The notes under the pieces: generated by a model
The model's input: the letters and a program-made list of their open reading frames with translations, nothing else
The model's database searches: none
What the model was told of the DNA's origin: nothing
Position numbers and translations under genes: made by a program
NCBI GenBank assembly: GCA_964445575.1
Contig: CAYULB010000001.1
Location: forward strand, 124,001 to 188,000
Source: WJMT01 sp964445575
GTDB taxonomy: Bacteria; Acidobacteriota; Aminicenantia; Aminicenantales; Aminicenantaceae
DNA: 64,000 nt
Direction: 5' to 3'
Part shown: positions 8,330 to 16,026 of the stretch, piece by piece
How the letters are laid out: every line of letters starts with the position of its first letter
Numbering within the stretch: the first letter of the stretch is position 1

Positions 8330-9532
8330 ATTAGAGAATTATTTATCATTTCCTTTTCCATTGCGATACTTCTGGTTTATTTTTGGTATGAGAGGATATA
8401 TCTATACCATAAATCGAGAAAAATACCCTTAAGGATTTGCATTACAGGGACCCGAGGGAAATCAGGAGTTACCCGTCTTTTAGCCTCATGCTTGGGTCAA
8501 GCAGGCTTCAGAGTGATGGCAAAAACCACCGGTTCCAGACCTGTCTATATTTTTCCTGGGGGAGAGGAGAAGTTGATCAAACGAAGGGGAGTCACATCAA
8601 TCTTGGAGGAAAAAAAAGTTATCCGAAAAGCGGCTTCAAGGTCTGTTCAAGCGTTAGTTGTGGAGCTGATGTCTTACAGTCCTGAATCTATGTATACTGA
8701 GAGCTGTCGGATGCTCAGACCCCATATTCTTGTCCTCACTAATGTAAGGATGGACCATATTGCCCAGGCAGGAAATACTATTGAAGAAATTGCTGGAAAT
8801 TTCGGGCGTTCCATACCTGATTATTCCACTGTTTTTGTCCCTGAAGAGGAATGTTTTCCTGTTTTCCAGCTTAGAGTCAACAAGAGAAATGCCCAGCTGG
8901 TTAAAGTGGGGAAATCTAGTTCAGCAGAAGATAAGTCTTTTATGAAAAAAGTCCCAAAATCCGAATTCCAGCAAAACATTCGTCTTGTTCTTTCTGTTTG
9001 CGATTTTTTGGATATCGAAAGAAAAGTCTCATATTCAGGAATAATGAAAGCCATTCCAGATATTGGGAGCCTTAAGTTTTGGAAAGCTGAGTTCACTCTT
9101 CCTAAACGAAAGTGGGATCTGGTCAGTGCTTTTTCAGTCAATGACCCAGAGTCCACCCGTGAAGTCATTGATAAATTAGTCAAGAGCAAAAACATAAGGC
9201 ATTCTAGATGGATCGGTCTCTTCAATATTAGAAAGGACCGGGGAGATCGGACCTATCAGTGGATATCTGCCTTTGAAAAAAAGCTCTTCCCGGAATTCCA
9301 AAAAATAATTTTCATTGGAGATCAAGCTGAGTTGTTAAAGAGAAAGCTTGAGCATAAAATTGAAAGTCAGGAATTCAAAGCACTTAAGAATAAGGATGCA
9401 AAAAAGATTATGTCCCAAATTTTAGATGAAGAGAAAGACAATTGTGTTTTGGTTGGATTGGGGAATATTGGGAGAATAGGGATTCATCTTATAGACTATT
9501 GGGATACCATAGGAATTCGCCATGAGTTATGA
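8330..9532 (+). CDS. pgsB: PgsB/CapB-like poly-gamma-glutamate synthase ligase subunit
   Basis: ATP-dependent amide ligase of the Mur-ligase-related CapB/PgsB family, which polymerises glutamate at the membrane. No ATG/GTG/TTG start covers the whole domain. The frame opens after a TAG at 8318 and AUU at 8330 follows AGGAG by 6 bases, giving 400 residues, close to the usual 393. From that start: an N-terminal membrane helix (about 4-20), the P-loop CITGTRGKS near residue 42, and TNVRMDH with QAGNTIEEIA, matching the family. The later TTG at 8492 would delete the P-loop. It overlaps pgsC by 11 bases. No PgsA/CapA is present. Confidence 0.85.
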   Translation: MRELFIISFSIAILLVYFWYERIYLYHKSRKIPLRICITGTRGKSGVTRLLASCLGQAGFRVMAKTTGSRPVYIFPGGEEKLIKRRGVTSILEEKKVIRKAASRSVQALVVELMSYSPESMYTESCRMLRPHILVLTNVRMDHIAQAGNTIEEIAGNFGRSIPDYSTVFVPEEECFPVFQLRVNKRNAQLVKVGKSSSAEDKSFMKKVPKSEFQQNIRLVLSVCDFLDIERKVSYSGIMKAIPDIGSLKFWKAEFTLPKRKWDLVSAFSVNDPESTREVIDKLVKSKNIRHSRWIGLFNIRKDRGDRTYQWISAFEKKLFPEFQKIIFIGDQAELLKRKLEHKIESQEFKALKNKDAKKIMSQILDEEKDNCVLVGLGNIGRIGIHLIDYWDTIGIRHEL

Positions 9533-9962
9533 AACAATTTTTATCGGATTATTACTGGCTGTGGTCTATGTAGAGATTTTCGACCTTTATCCAGGAGGGA
9601 TTATTGTTCCGGCTTATATGGCTCTTTTTCTTCATCAGCCTGCAAGAATAGCAGCGACAGTGGCTGTTGCTTATATGGCTCTTTATTCCTATAAGCTGTT
9701 CTCTCGCTACTTCATCTTGTTTGGAAGAAGAAGATTTGTCATGGTCATACTCTTGGGCGCTTTGTGGGCGCATGTTTGGTACCTTATCTGGCCGGAGATA
9801 CTTCCTCAGCCTATAGGATTGAGGACCATTGGGATTGTTATTCCCGGACTTATTGCCAATAATATGGAAAAACAAAAACATCTTTTGACTCTTGCTTCTT
9901 TGGTTACCGTTACTGTGGCCACCTATTTCCTTGCCAGGGTTGTAAACTGGATAGGATTATGA
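9522..9962 (+). CDS. pgsC: PgsC/CapC-like poly-gamma-glutamate synthesis membrane protein
   Basis: A 146-residue integral membrane protein with about four or five membrane segments, the usual length of PgsC/CapC (about 149). Recognisable family features are the acidic first helix LAVVYVEIFDLYPGGIIVPAY and the segment GIVIPGLIANNMEKQ. Family knowledge: PgsC partners PgsB in the polyglutamate synthase complex. It starts inside the end of pgsB (11-bp overlap) and shares ATGA with the next gene (4-bp overlap), so the three genes are almost certainly translationally coupled. Confidence 0.88.
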   Translation: MSYETIFIGLLLAVVYVEIFDLYPGGIIVPAYMALFLHQPARIAATVAVAYMALYSYKLFSRYFILFGRRRFVMVILLGALWAHVWYLIWPEILPQPIGLRTIGIVIPGLIANNMEKQKHLLTLASLVTVTVATYFLARVVNWIGL

Positions 9963-11032
9963 ATAAGGTCAGTAAGACAATTATCCTGGTTTCTCTTATC
10001 AGTGTCTTTTTCTTTCTGGTAGCGTCTCACCTTCCCATAAGTGGAAAAATAGATTTAAAAGAGATGATGAATCAAGCCTCAGAAAAAATGGAACAGGCCA
10101 TAGAGGGGATTAAAAACTACCGGAAGGAAGGCGGGATTGAAATAAACAAGATGTTTGATATTAATCAGACCGGGATTATAGGGATAGAAAATTCCCCCAT
10201 AACCACCACCGTAGGAAACCTGGAAGCAAAAAGGACGACCACAAACCCGAATTTTGCAGGACTTATGGTCAAAATGTTAAATGAAGCAGGAGTGAGTGAG
10301 GGCGAGACAATCGCGGTGGAAGCCTCTGGCTCTTTTCCTGGGCTAATCATATCAGTTTTTTCTGCAGCGCATGTCATGGACCTCAAGTTAATCCTGGTGG
10401 TATCTTTGGGTGCTTCTCAGTGGGGAGCCAATGAACTTGATTTTCATTGGCTGGAAATCCAAGATTGTCTGATCCACAATGAGATTTTTAGTTACAGCCT
10501 CGCCGCTGTTTCCCTGGGAGGAAAAAATGATGTGGGGGAAGATATGGACGCTGAAGGCCGACTTCAACTTTTAAGGATGATAAGAAAGAGAGGACTGCCG
10601 TTTGTCTATCAGTCTGATTTAAAGAAAAATGTTGATCAGAAATTGGCAATTTTTGAAAAAGCTGCCGGAGACCAAAAAATTGCAGCTTTTATTAATATCG
10701 GCGGCAGTTATTCTGGCTTGGGGACTGATTCAGATATTCTGAAGGTTAAGCCGGGGCTGACAAACATCAAAAGTTATCCTCCTCCCGAGAAAAGAGGCCT
10801 GGTGTTTGAGATGGCAGCAAGGGGATATCCTGTGATTCATCTTCTTTATATCAAAGGAATTGTAATGGAATATGGTCTTCCCTGGGACCCTTCACCTCTT
10901 CCAGAGCCGGGAAAAGGAGCTGTTTATGAATATGTAAAAAAAGAGTCATGGGGGTTTTTACTGTTTGCTTTAATGTACTTTGCAGTGGTTGCTGCAGTTA
11001 TAGGGTATGGTTTTCATTCCCATTCCAGCTGA
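9959..11032 (+). CDS. pgsW: poly-gamma-glutamate system protein PgsW
   Basis: A 357-residue protein anchored by an N-terminal membrane segment (about 7-27), with a second membrane segment near the C-terminus (about 332-352). It matches the accessory protein that accompanies PgsB/PgsC in many Gram-negative genomes: GIIGIENSPITTTVGNLEAK, EAGVSEGETIAVEASGSFPG and FINIGGSYSGLGTD are the recognisable stretches. The biochemical role is not established. It overlaps pgsC by 4 bases and its last 19 bases overlap the end of the convergent M14-type gene. Confidence 0.8.
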   Translation: MNKVSKTIILVSLISVFFFLVASHLPISGKIDLKEMMNQASEKMEQAIEGIKNYRKEGGIEINKMFDINQTGIIGIENSPITTTVGNLEAKRTTTNPNFAGLMVKMLNEAGVSEGETIAVEASGSFPGLIISVFSAAHVMDLKLILVVSLGASQWGANELDFHWLEIQDCLIHNEIFSYSLAAVSLGGKNDVGEDMDAEGRLQLLRMIRKRGLPFVYQSDLKKNVDQKLAIFEKAAGDQKIAAFINIGGSYSGLGTDSDILKVKPGLTNIKSYPPPEKRGLVFEMAARGYPVIHLLYIKGIVMEYGLPWDPSPLPEPGKGAVYEYVKKESWGFLLFALMYFAVVAAVIGYGFHSHSS

Positions 11033-12186
11033 TCAGGGGGAGCCTCCGAAGGGTTGTGCAGATACTTCCCCACTCCGTTTTTTATAACTTCAGAATACCT
11101 GGGAATATTGTGGATGGTAATCCCCTTATCCGGATGTTCACTGGTCCACAGTTCTGAAATTTGCAGCATGGTTGAAGCGTGTCTTCCCACTCGTTTTTCA
11201 ATGGACCATCCTGTTTCATCGATTTTTTCGAACAGCAGGCCGTGTTTATAGGCTTTCATTAAAAATTCATCTTTTCCTTCAAGAAGCAGTCTTCTGTCGG
11301 TCCTTCCTCTGCACGCGTCCAACATGGGTTCTGGGGTTTCAAGAAGAAAAGGGGTGGCTTTGGTGTGGTCACCTATTTCACGGTGAGAAAGGCCTCTAAG
11401 TTCTGGAGGAGAGTTTTCCATTCCAATATTAAATCCTTCTGTACCTGAAATCATCATAGAGGCCATAGCTGCGAGGTCTTGCCCTTTTTGATGGGCTACA
11501 ATGGTGCTGATAACAGGATACTGAAGCTCAGCTTCATGGAGGTCAATCACAAGGTCTATTTTTTCTTTCCGTATGAGCTGAGTGATGGCATAGGATGTTT
11601 TTTCAGTGAGGGTACCCTTGGAATGTCCCGGAAAAGTACGGTTCAAGTTTCTTATGTCAACGTATGCCAGTTCTTGTTTGCTGGGATAATGTATGTAAAC
11701 TTCAGGGTCTGGCCATTGGTCTAAAGGATTAGACCACCGGTCTCCCATTCGGAACTTTTGCTTCCCCCAACTGGTTGGGATGGTATAATCAGGGGGATAA
11801 GCTCCTCCCAGTCTTGTCACTGTCGAAGCACTTTTGTTTGCAGTCAATACAATTAAAAGACGCCCCTGTTCCATCACGGCATTCTCTACAAAGATCCATG
11901 CAGCCAAACGTCCCGCAGGTTCCTCTGGATGGGTTCCTCCCAGGATCAAGAGAGCACCTCCTGGTTTTTCCCCTTCCAAAACATAAACATTAGAATCATT
12001 TATGGTTCCTTTGATTCCAGAAAAATAGTGCCCTAGAGTTTTGACTTGGTTTACGCCAGGACTTAGCACCACTGGTTCTTGAAGATGACGGCTTTTGAAA
12101 AAGCTGGTTCCTGCGAGAAAAGTGATGCACAGGCCTAGTCCTAAAAAAATTACTTTTCTTAGAGTATGAATGTTGATTTTTTTCAT
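11014..12186 (-). CDS. succinylglutamate desuccinylase/aspartoacylase-like (M14) exported hydrolase
   Basis: A 390-residue zinc amidohydrolase/carboxypeptidase-like protein with an N-terminal membrane anchor or signal (about 10-28). GGTHPEEPAG supplies His86 and Glu89 as the first zinc ligands, and VIDLHEAEL supplies a later His. DIRNLNRTFPG fits the substrate-binding Arg/Asn pair of the family. Relatives remove acyl or terminal amino acids from glutamate- or aspartate-containing substrates. Lying last in an operon with a permease and facing pgsBCW, it is a plausible degrader or trimmer of a glutamate polymer or oligomer (inference). It starts 9 bases after the small membrane gene. Confidence 0.78.
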   Translation of the reverse strand: MKKINIHTLRKVIFLGLGLCITFLAGTSFFKSRHLQEPVVLSPGVNQVKTLGHYFSGIKGTINDSNVYVLEGEKPGGALLILGGTHPEEPAGRLAAWIFVENAVMEQGRLLIVLTANKSASTVTRLGGAYPPDYTIPTSWGKQKFRMGDRWSNPLDQWPDPEVYIHYPSKQELAYVDIRNLNRTFPGHSKGTLTEKTSYAITQLIRKEKIDLVIDLHEAELQYPVISTIVAHQKGQDLAAMASMMISGTEGFNIGMENSPPELRGLSHREIGDHTKATPFLLETPEPMLDACRGRTDRRLLLEGKDEFLMKAYKHGLLFEKIDETGWSIEKRVGRHASTMLQISELWTSEHPDKGITIHNIPRYSEVIKNGVGKYLHNPSEAPPDQLEWE

Positions 12187-12195
12187 TTCTGTTCT

Positions 12196-12345
12196 CTATT
12201 TAAGTCGCAGTATGCGAAGAATAAAAGGGATGAGAATGATTATATAAAGCAATTCATCCTGCCATTTTTTGCTTTTTAGGAGATTCCAGATGATAATGAA
12301 AGCAGAATACGCACTTAAAATATAATAGAAAATTGTTACAACCAT
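12196..12345 (-). CDS. 49-residue double-pass small membrane protein
   Basis: Read on the minus strand from ATG at 12345 to TAG at 12196-12198. It has two hydrophobic segments (about residues 2-20 and 31-45) separated by a charged loop, LLKSKKWQDE. No family recognised. It is supported by tight packing: 8 bases after the stop of the permease and 9 bases before the start of the M14-type gene, filling what would otherwise be a 167-base gap in a compact operon. There is no strong ribosome site, so coupling to the upstream stop is likely. It could be a transporter accessory subunit or a polyglutamate-locus small protein; both are inference. Confidence 0.55.
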   Translation of the reverse strand: MVVTIFYYILSAYSAFIIIWNLLKSKKWQDELLYIIILIPFILRILRLK

Positions 12346-12353
12346 AATTTTTA

Positions 12354-13646
12354 TTATATCATGGTAAGAAAACTTAGTTTCTTGCTAAAAATAATCATGA
12401 GTATGCCCACAGTTATTATAATGAAGGCAGGAAGCCCACAGTATTTGAGCATCTTAGAGTAAGACTCTTTCATATTGACCGTTTCTTTGGCCAGCCTGCC
12501 TATTATGGCTGTTGGGGGAAGAGCGTCGCCTAAAGGCCAAATAAGACTCATTCCTGCAAGAGCGACAATGGGATTTAATCCAAGGGTGTTGAACAAAAGC
12601 ACCAACGGAACTCCCAGTACTGGAGCCGCTCCCCACATTAAGACAGCCTCTGATGCAGGGAGAATAAGAGGCAGTGTGAGTATGACTGCTGTAAGAGGAA
12701 GTGTGACTGTGGTGATAGCAATAAGACCTCGAACGCCGGTTAAAGTCATTATCTGTACCAAAATTCCCACACAAGTAAGGGTGCCGATTAAGGGAAGAAG
12801 CTGATGGATGGTCTCTCTTGAGATCTTGAAAAAATCTAGTTTCCTGGGAGAAAGGAAAAAACTAAATCCTGCTGATATCATGAACATCATGGGAAGGCCT
12901 AGAATAGGAAGGGAATGAGGCCAGGTTCTTCCTGTTAGAACAAGAAGAAAAAATAAAACAAAGGGAAGAATCACCCGGAACCAGTTCATTTCAATCGGAG
13001 GATCGGGAAGCTCAGAGAGAGCCTTGTTCAGTTCAATTGGTTTTGATTTCCAAGCCAGGATAAACATGGTCAGAAGTCCCAGTAAAAGGCACGGGATAAG
13101 AAGAGGAAGAAAAAACCCAACATAAGGCATATTGATTCCTGCGGCTGTGAGCATCGCCCAGAGACTTACGGGGGGTGCCGCTGCACTCAATCCCGCTAGA
13201 ATAAAGATAATAGCAGTAGTCTTAACCCGGTTTATACCCATATAACTCAATACAACGGATATCATGCTTCCCATTATGAGCACGGTGACACTCCCCGCTC
13301 CTGTGAGAGCTCCTGGAATCAGCAGCAGAAAGGTTAAGAGGGTAAAAAGGATAACTTTTCTTCTGTGAAATCGAATCAGGATTTTGCGTACAGCAAAAGA
13401 TATACCGCCGGAGTTTTTCAGTAGATTCATAAACAAAGTAGCTGTAATGAAAATGAGTATGATATCAAAATAAGTGAAAGCTCCCTCCACAATATGTCTG
13501 ACTGGAATTCCTTTTCCTCCTGCGAGAGCTCCTGTTAGGGCTGCAGCAAACATAGAAAGTTCGGTTGATATTTTTAGGGCTCTTACTCCGATGTAAGTCA
13601 CAACCATTATGGAAAGGATGATTTCTGTGGAAGTGAACATATTCAT
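12354..13646 (-). CDS. TRAP-type large permease-like (DctM / ion-transporter superfamily) protein
   Basis: A 430-residue polytopic membrane protein with about 11 hydrophobic segments. The pattern GALTGAGSVTVLIMGSM, the helix-turn AAAPPVSLWA and the repeat-like second half ending GDALPPTAIIGRL resemble DctM large permeases and related ion-transporter superfamily proteins. No DctP or classic DctQ gene lies nearby; the 49-residue gene just downstream is too short for DctQ. It is first in a minus-strand operon with the small membrane protein and the M14-type hydrolase. Uptake or export of a carboxylate such as glutamate or its oligomers is inference from context. Confidence 0.7.
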   Translation of the reverse strand: MNMFTSTEIILSIMVVTYIGVRALKISTELSMFAAALTGALAGGKGIPVRHIVEGAFTYFDIILIFITATLFMNLLKNSGGISFAVRKILIRFHRRKVILFTLLTFLLLIPGALTGAGSVTVLIMGSMISVVLSYMGINRVKTTAIIFILAGLSAAAPPVSLWAMLTAAGINMPYVGFFLPLLIPCLLLGLLTMFILAWKSKPIELNKALSELPDPPIEMNWFRVILPFVLFFLLVLTGRTWPHSLPILGLPMMFMISAGFSFFLSPRKLDFFKISRETIHQLLPLIGTLTCVGILVQIMTLTGVRGLIAITTVTLPLTAVILTLPLILPASEAVLMWGAAPVLGVPLVLLFNTLGLNPIVALAGMSLIWPLGDALPPTAIIGRLAKETVNMKESYSKMLKYCGLPAFIIITVGILMIIFSKKLSFLTMI

Positions 13647-13841
13647 GGAAGAGATAATAATTTATTGGAACGGCCTGATAAAATCAACAGAAAAAAGTAC
13701 TTCAAGTAAGAATATCCACGCCCTCTCCCCTTATCAAACAATATATATCCCTGAATGAGAGATGCTTTCAGGAAACAAAAAAACCTTGAGAAGTTGAGAT
13801 TTTGCAGTTAGAATGAAGGGCATTGAAAAAACGGAGGTGTT

Positions 13842-15158
13842 ATGGGTAATAAAAAGATTTTGGACCGCCGGAGTTTTTTAAAATCTTCCTCTCTGGGTTT
13901 TCTGGGAGTCGGGGCTTTGCTAAAAAGAAAAATGTCTTTTTCGAGAAGAAACCCTTTTTTAGAAGAGGAAAGTCAATTTCCGGAAATAACTCAATACAGG
14001 ACTCTGGGACGAACAGGGTTCAGAGTTTCTGATATAGGAGCAGGTTCAATCCAGGACAAAGGAGTGCTGGAAGCAGCACTGGATGCGGGAGTCAATTATA
14101 TTGATTCAGCAGAGCAGTATCCTGGCCATCACAAGACAGTGGCTGAAGCCATGAAGGGAAGAGATAGGAAATCAATTTTCATTACCACTAAAATACAAAT
14201 TCAAAAAGATAAATCCAAACAGGGATTTCTAAGGCGTGCACGAAAATGTTTAGAAGAGCTTAATACAGAATATGTGGACTGCATGATGATGCACATGGCT
14301 GAAACAGTTGAAATGCTCCGCACTCCAGGTTTTCATCAGGCTATGGATGAACTTAAGGCTGAAGGAAGAGTTAGGTTTGTGGGAGTTTCCAATCACGGAT
14401 CTTTTTGGTTTAGAGATCCAGAAGAGACCATGGAAAAGGTTCTTCTTGCGGCTGCAGATGACGGCCGCTTTGATGTGTTTCTCATGGCATATAATTTTCT
14501 TAAGATGGACCACTCAGAGAAAGTCCTGGAAGCTTGTCAGAGAAAAAATATTGGTACTGCTATCATGAAAGCCACACCTGTAGCGATTTATTATAATCTA
14601 AAATCAAATATAGAAAGGATGGAAAAAGAAGAAAAAAAGATCAATCCTTTCTATGAAGATGGGTTGAAAAGGTACCGAAATAAGGTGGAAAAAGCAGAAA
14701 ACTTTATTGAAAGTCATCAGCTTGAAAATCCTGAGGAAATAAAAAGAGCTGCTATAAAGTTTGTACTGGATAATCCCAATGTCAGCACAGTTTGTTGTTT
14801 GGCAAAAACTTATGATGAAATGGAACAATTTCTTTCTCTTTCAGGGAAAAGGCTTGCCTCGTCAGATAAACAGAGCCTGTTAAAGTATGAGGAAGGTTGT
14901 GGAGAGCTGTACTGCCGCCATGCCTGCGGGTTGTGTGAGCCTTACTGTCCCCACGGAGTGCCTATCAATACCATTATGCGGTTCAGTCATTATTTTAACG
15001 GTCAAGGCCGTGAGCAGGAGGCCATGCAGAAATATGCAGCCATCCCTGGTGTAAAGGCTGAAGCCTGCAGAGAATGTTTTGGCATTTGCGAAAAATTTTG
15101 TCCTTATAGTGTCCCTGTTCAAGGGATGCTGCAGCTAGCGCATCGACAACTGGCTTAA
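13842..15158 (+). CDS. Tat-exported aldo/keto reductase with C-terminal Fe-S cysteines
   Basis: A 438-residue aldo/keto reductase-fold protein. A twin-arginine signal (DRRSFLKSSS) opens it. The catalytic tetrad region is visible as NYIDSAEQYP (Asp, Tyr), FITTKI (Lys) and CMMMHMAE (His). The C-terminal 100 residues add two Cys clusters, CRHACGLCEPYC and CRECFGICEKFC, as in ferredoxin-like AKRs, suggesting electron transfer to or from 4Fe-4S clusters. Export of a folded cofactor-loaded enzyme fits Tat. A good ribosome site (ACGGAGG) precedes the ATG. The 195 bases upstream of it are AT-rich with no other feature. Substrate unknown. Confidence 0.9.
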   Translation: MGNKKILDRRSFLKSSSLGFLGVGALLKRKMSFSRRNPFLEEESQFPEITQYRTLGRTGFRVSDIGAGSIQDKGVLEAALDAGVNYIDSAEQYPGHHKTVAEAMKGRDRKSIFITTKIQIQKDKSKQGFLRRARKCLEELNTEYVDCMMMHMAETVEMLRTPGFHQAMDELKAEGRVRFVGVSNHGSFWFRDPEETMEKVLLAAADDGRFDVFLMAYNFLKMDHSEKVLEACQRKNIGTAIMKATPVAIYYNLKSNIERMEKEEKKINPFYEDGLKRYRNKVEKAENFIESHQLENPEEIKRAAIKFVLDNPNVSTVCCLAKTYDEMEQFLSLSGKRLASSDKQSLLKYEEGCGELYCRHACGLCEPYCPHGVPINTIMRFSHYFNGQGREQEAMQKYAAIPGVKAEACRECFGICEKFCPYSVPVQGMLQLAHRQLA

Positions 15159-15232
15159 GGGTGAAGATCGGCGAGCTGCTTTAATAGGGCTTGCTAAGAA
15201 TAAGCGATTCCCGAATCATTTATGTGTTTTGG

Positions 15233-15682
15233 TTAGCCTTTTTTCTTAGGACCGTGAAGCTGAATAAATTCCCCGATTTTGGATTTGATCTGGTCTCTTA
15301 GTTTGCGGACTTTGTTCATGATTTCCTCATGGGTTCCGGCAAAGAGAGATGGGTCTTCAAAGCTCCAATGGATTTTGGTGTTAACGCCAGGAAACGTAGG
15401 GCAGTTCTGGGCAGCTGATTCGTCGCACACTGTTATAACATATGAAAACAGCTTTCCTTTTTTATAGAGATCAAACACGCTTTTTGATTTATTTTTAGAG
15501 ATGTCTATTCCCGCTTCTTTCATGGCTTTGATGACATAAGGATTTAATTCTGATGGTTTCAATCCAGCGCTTTGGGCTTCAAAATCATTTCCTCCCAGTT
15601 TATTTAAAAAGGCTTCAGCCATTTGGCTGCGGGCACTGTTGTGGACGCAGACAAAAAGAACTCTTTTTTTCCTTGCATTCAT
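15233..15682 (-). CDS. arsC: thioredoxin-coupled arsenate reductase (LMW phosphatase family)
   Basis: A 149-residue arsenate reductase of the low-molecular-weight phosphotyrosine phosphatase fold. The phosphate loop is Cys12-x5-Arg18 in FVCVHNSARSQ, and two further redox cysteines lie in VCDESAAQNCP, as in the thioredoxin-dependent family. It is intact and monocistronic; no arsR or efflux gene is adjacent. A plain LMW tyrosine phosphatase is less likely given the resolving cysteines. A short inverted-repeat element begins 48 bases upstream of its start. Confidence 0.88.
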   Translation of the reverse strand: MNARKKRVLFVCVHNSARSQMAEAFLNKLGGNDFEAQSAGLKPSELNPYVIKAMKEAGIDISKNKSKSVFDLYKKGKLFSYVITVCDESAAQNCPTFPGVNTKIHWSFEDPSLFAGTHEEIMNKVRKLRDQIKSKIGEFIQLHGPKKKG

Positions 15683-15729
15683 GGAGTATTCTCCTTAAAA
15701 AATTAGAATGAACAAATTTTATAATAATA

Positions 15730-15876
15730 CCTGACCTATTCATAAAAAAATGGCGATGTTTTCATTATTAACTTATTTTCAGCTATGTACAAGATTTTTT
15801 CAAGAACAATGTCTTGAACATCTTTCTTGTTTGCATTTTTTATTTTGATCGCCATATTTTTTATGAATTGTTTAGG
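15730..15876. mobile_element. MITE-like inverted-repeat element, short form
   Basis: 147 bp bounded by long inverted ends: CCTGACCTATTCATAAAAAA at the left and TTTTTTATGAATTGTTTAGG at the right, followed inward by ATGGCGAT/ATCGCCAT and a central palindrome TCAAGAACAATGTCTTGA. It lacks the G+C-rich half of the long form. It lies in the divergent region between arsC and tldD. The remaining 150 bases before tldD are AT-rich and include a possible -10 hexamer, TATAAT, near 15950. Confidence 0.8.
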
Positions 15877-16026
15877 TTAATTATCTTGTTTAAAAAAGGC
15901 AAAAAAATCTGGAAGAAAAAAGTCATTCTATTTTGAATAGGATTATCGTATAATTCAGAAAATAAGAAAAAGATAGATCTTTAAAAAAATTCAGTGTTTT
16001 CAAGGAATTGAGATAAGGAGGAAGAG

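Noticed and set aside
8437..8685. 82-codon frame overlapping pgsB
   Set aside because: It is out of frame with the PgsB domain, which is clearly conserved across the same bases.
13715..13745. Shared gccctctcccct motif with 52344-52355 as a dispersed repeat
   Set aside because: Identity covers only about 12 bases and the flanks differ; chance or low-complexity similarity is sufficient.
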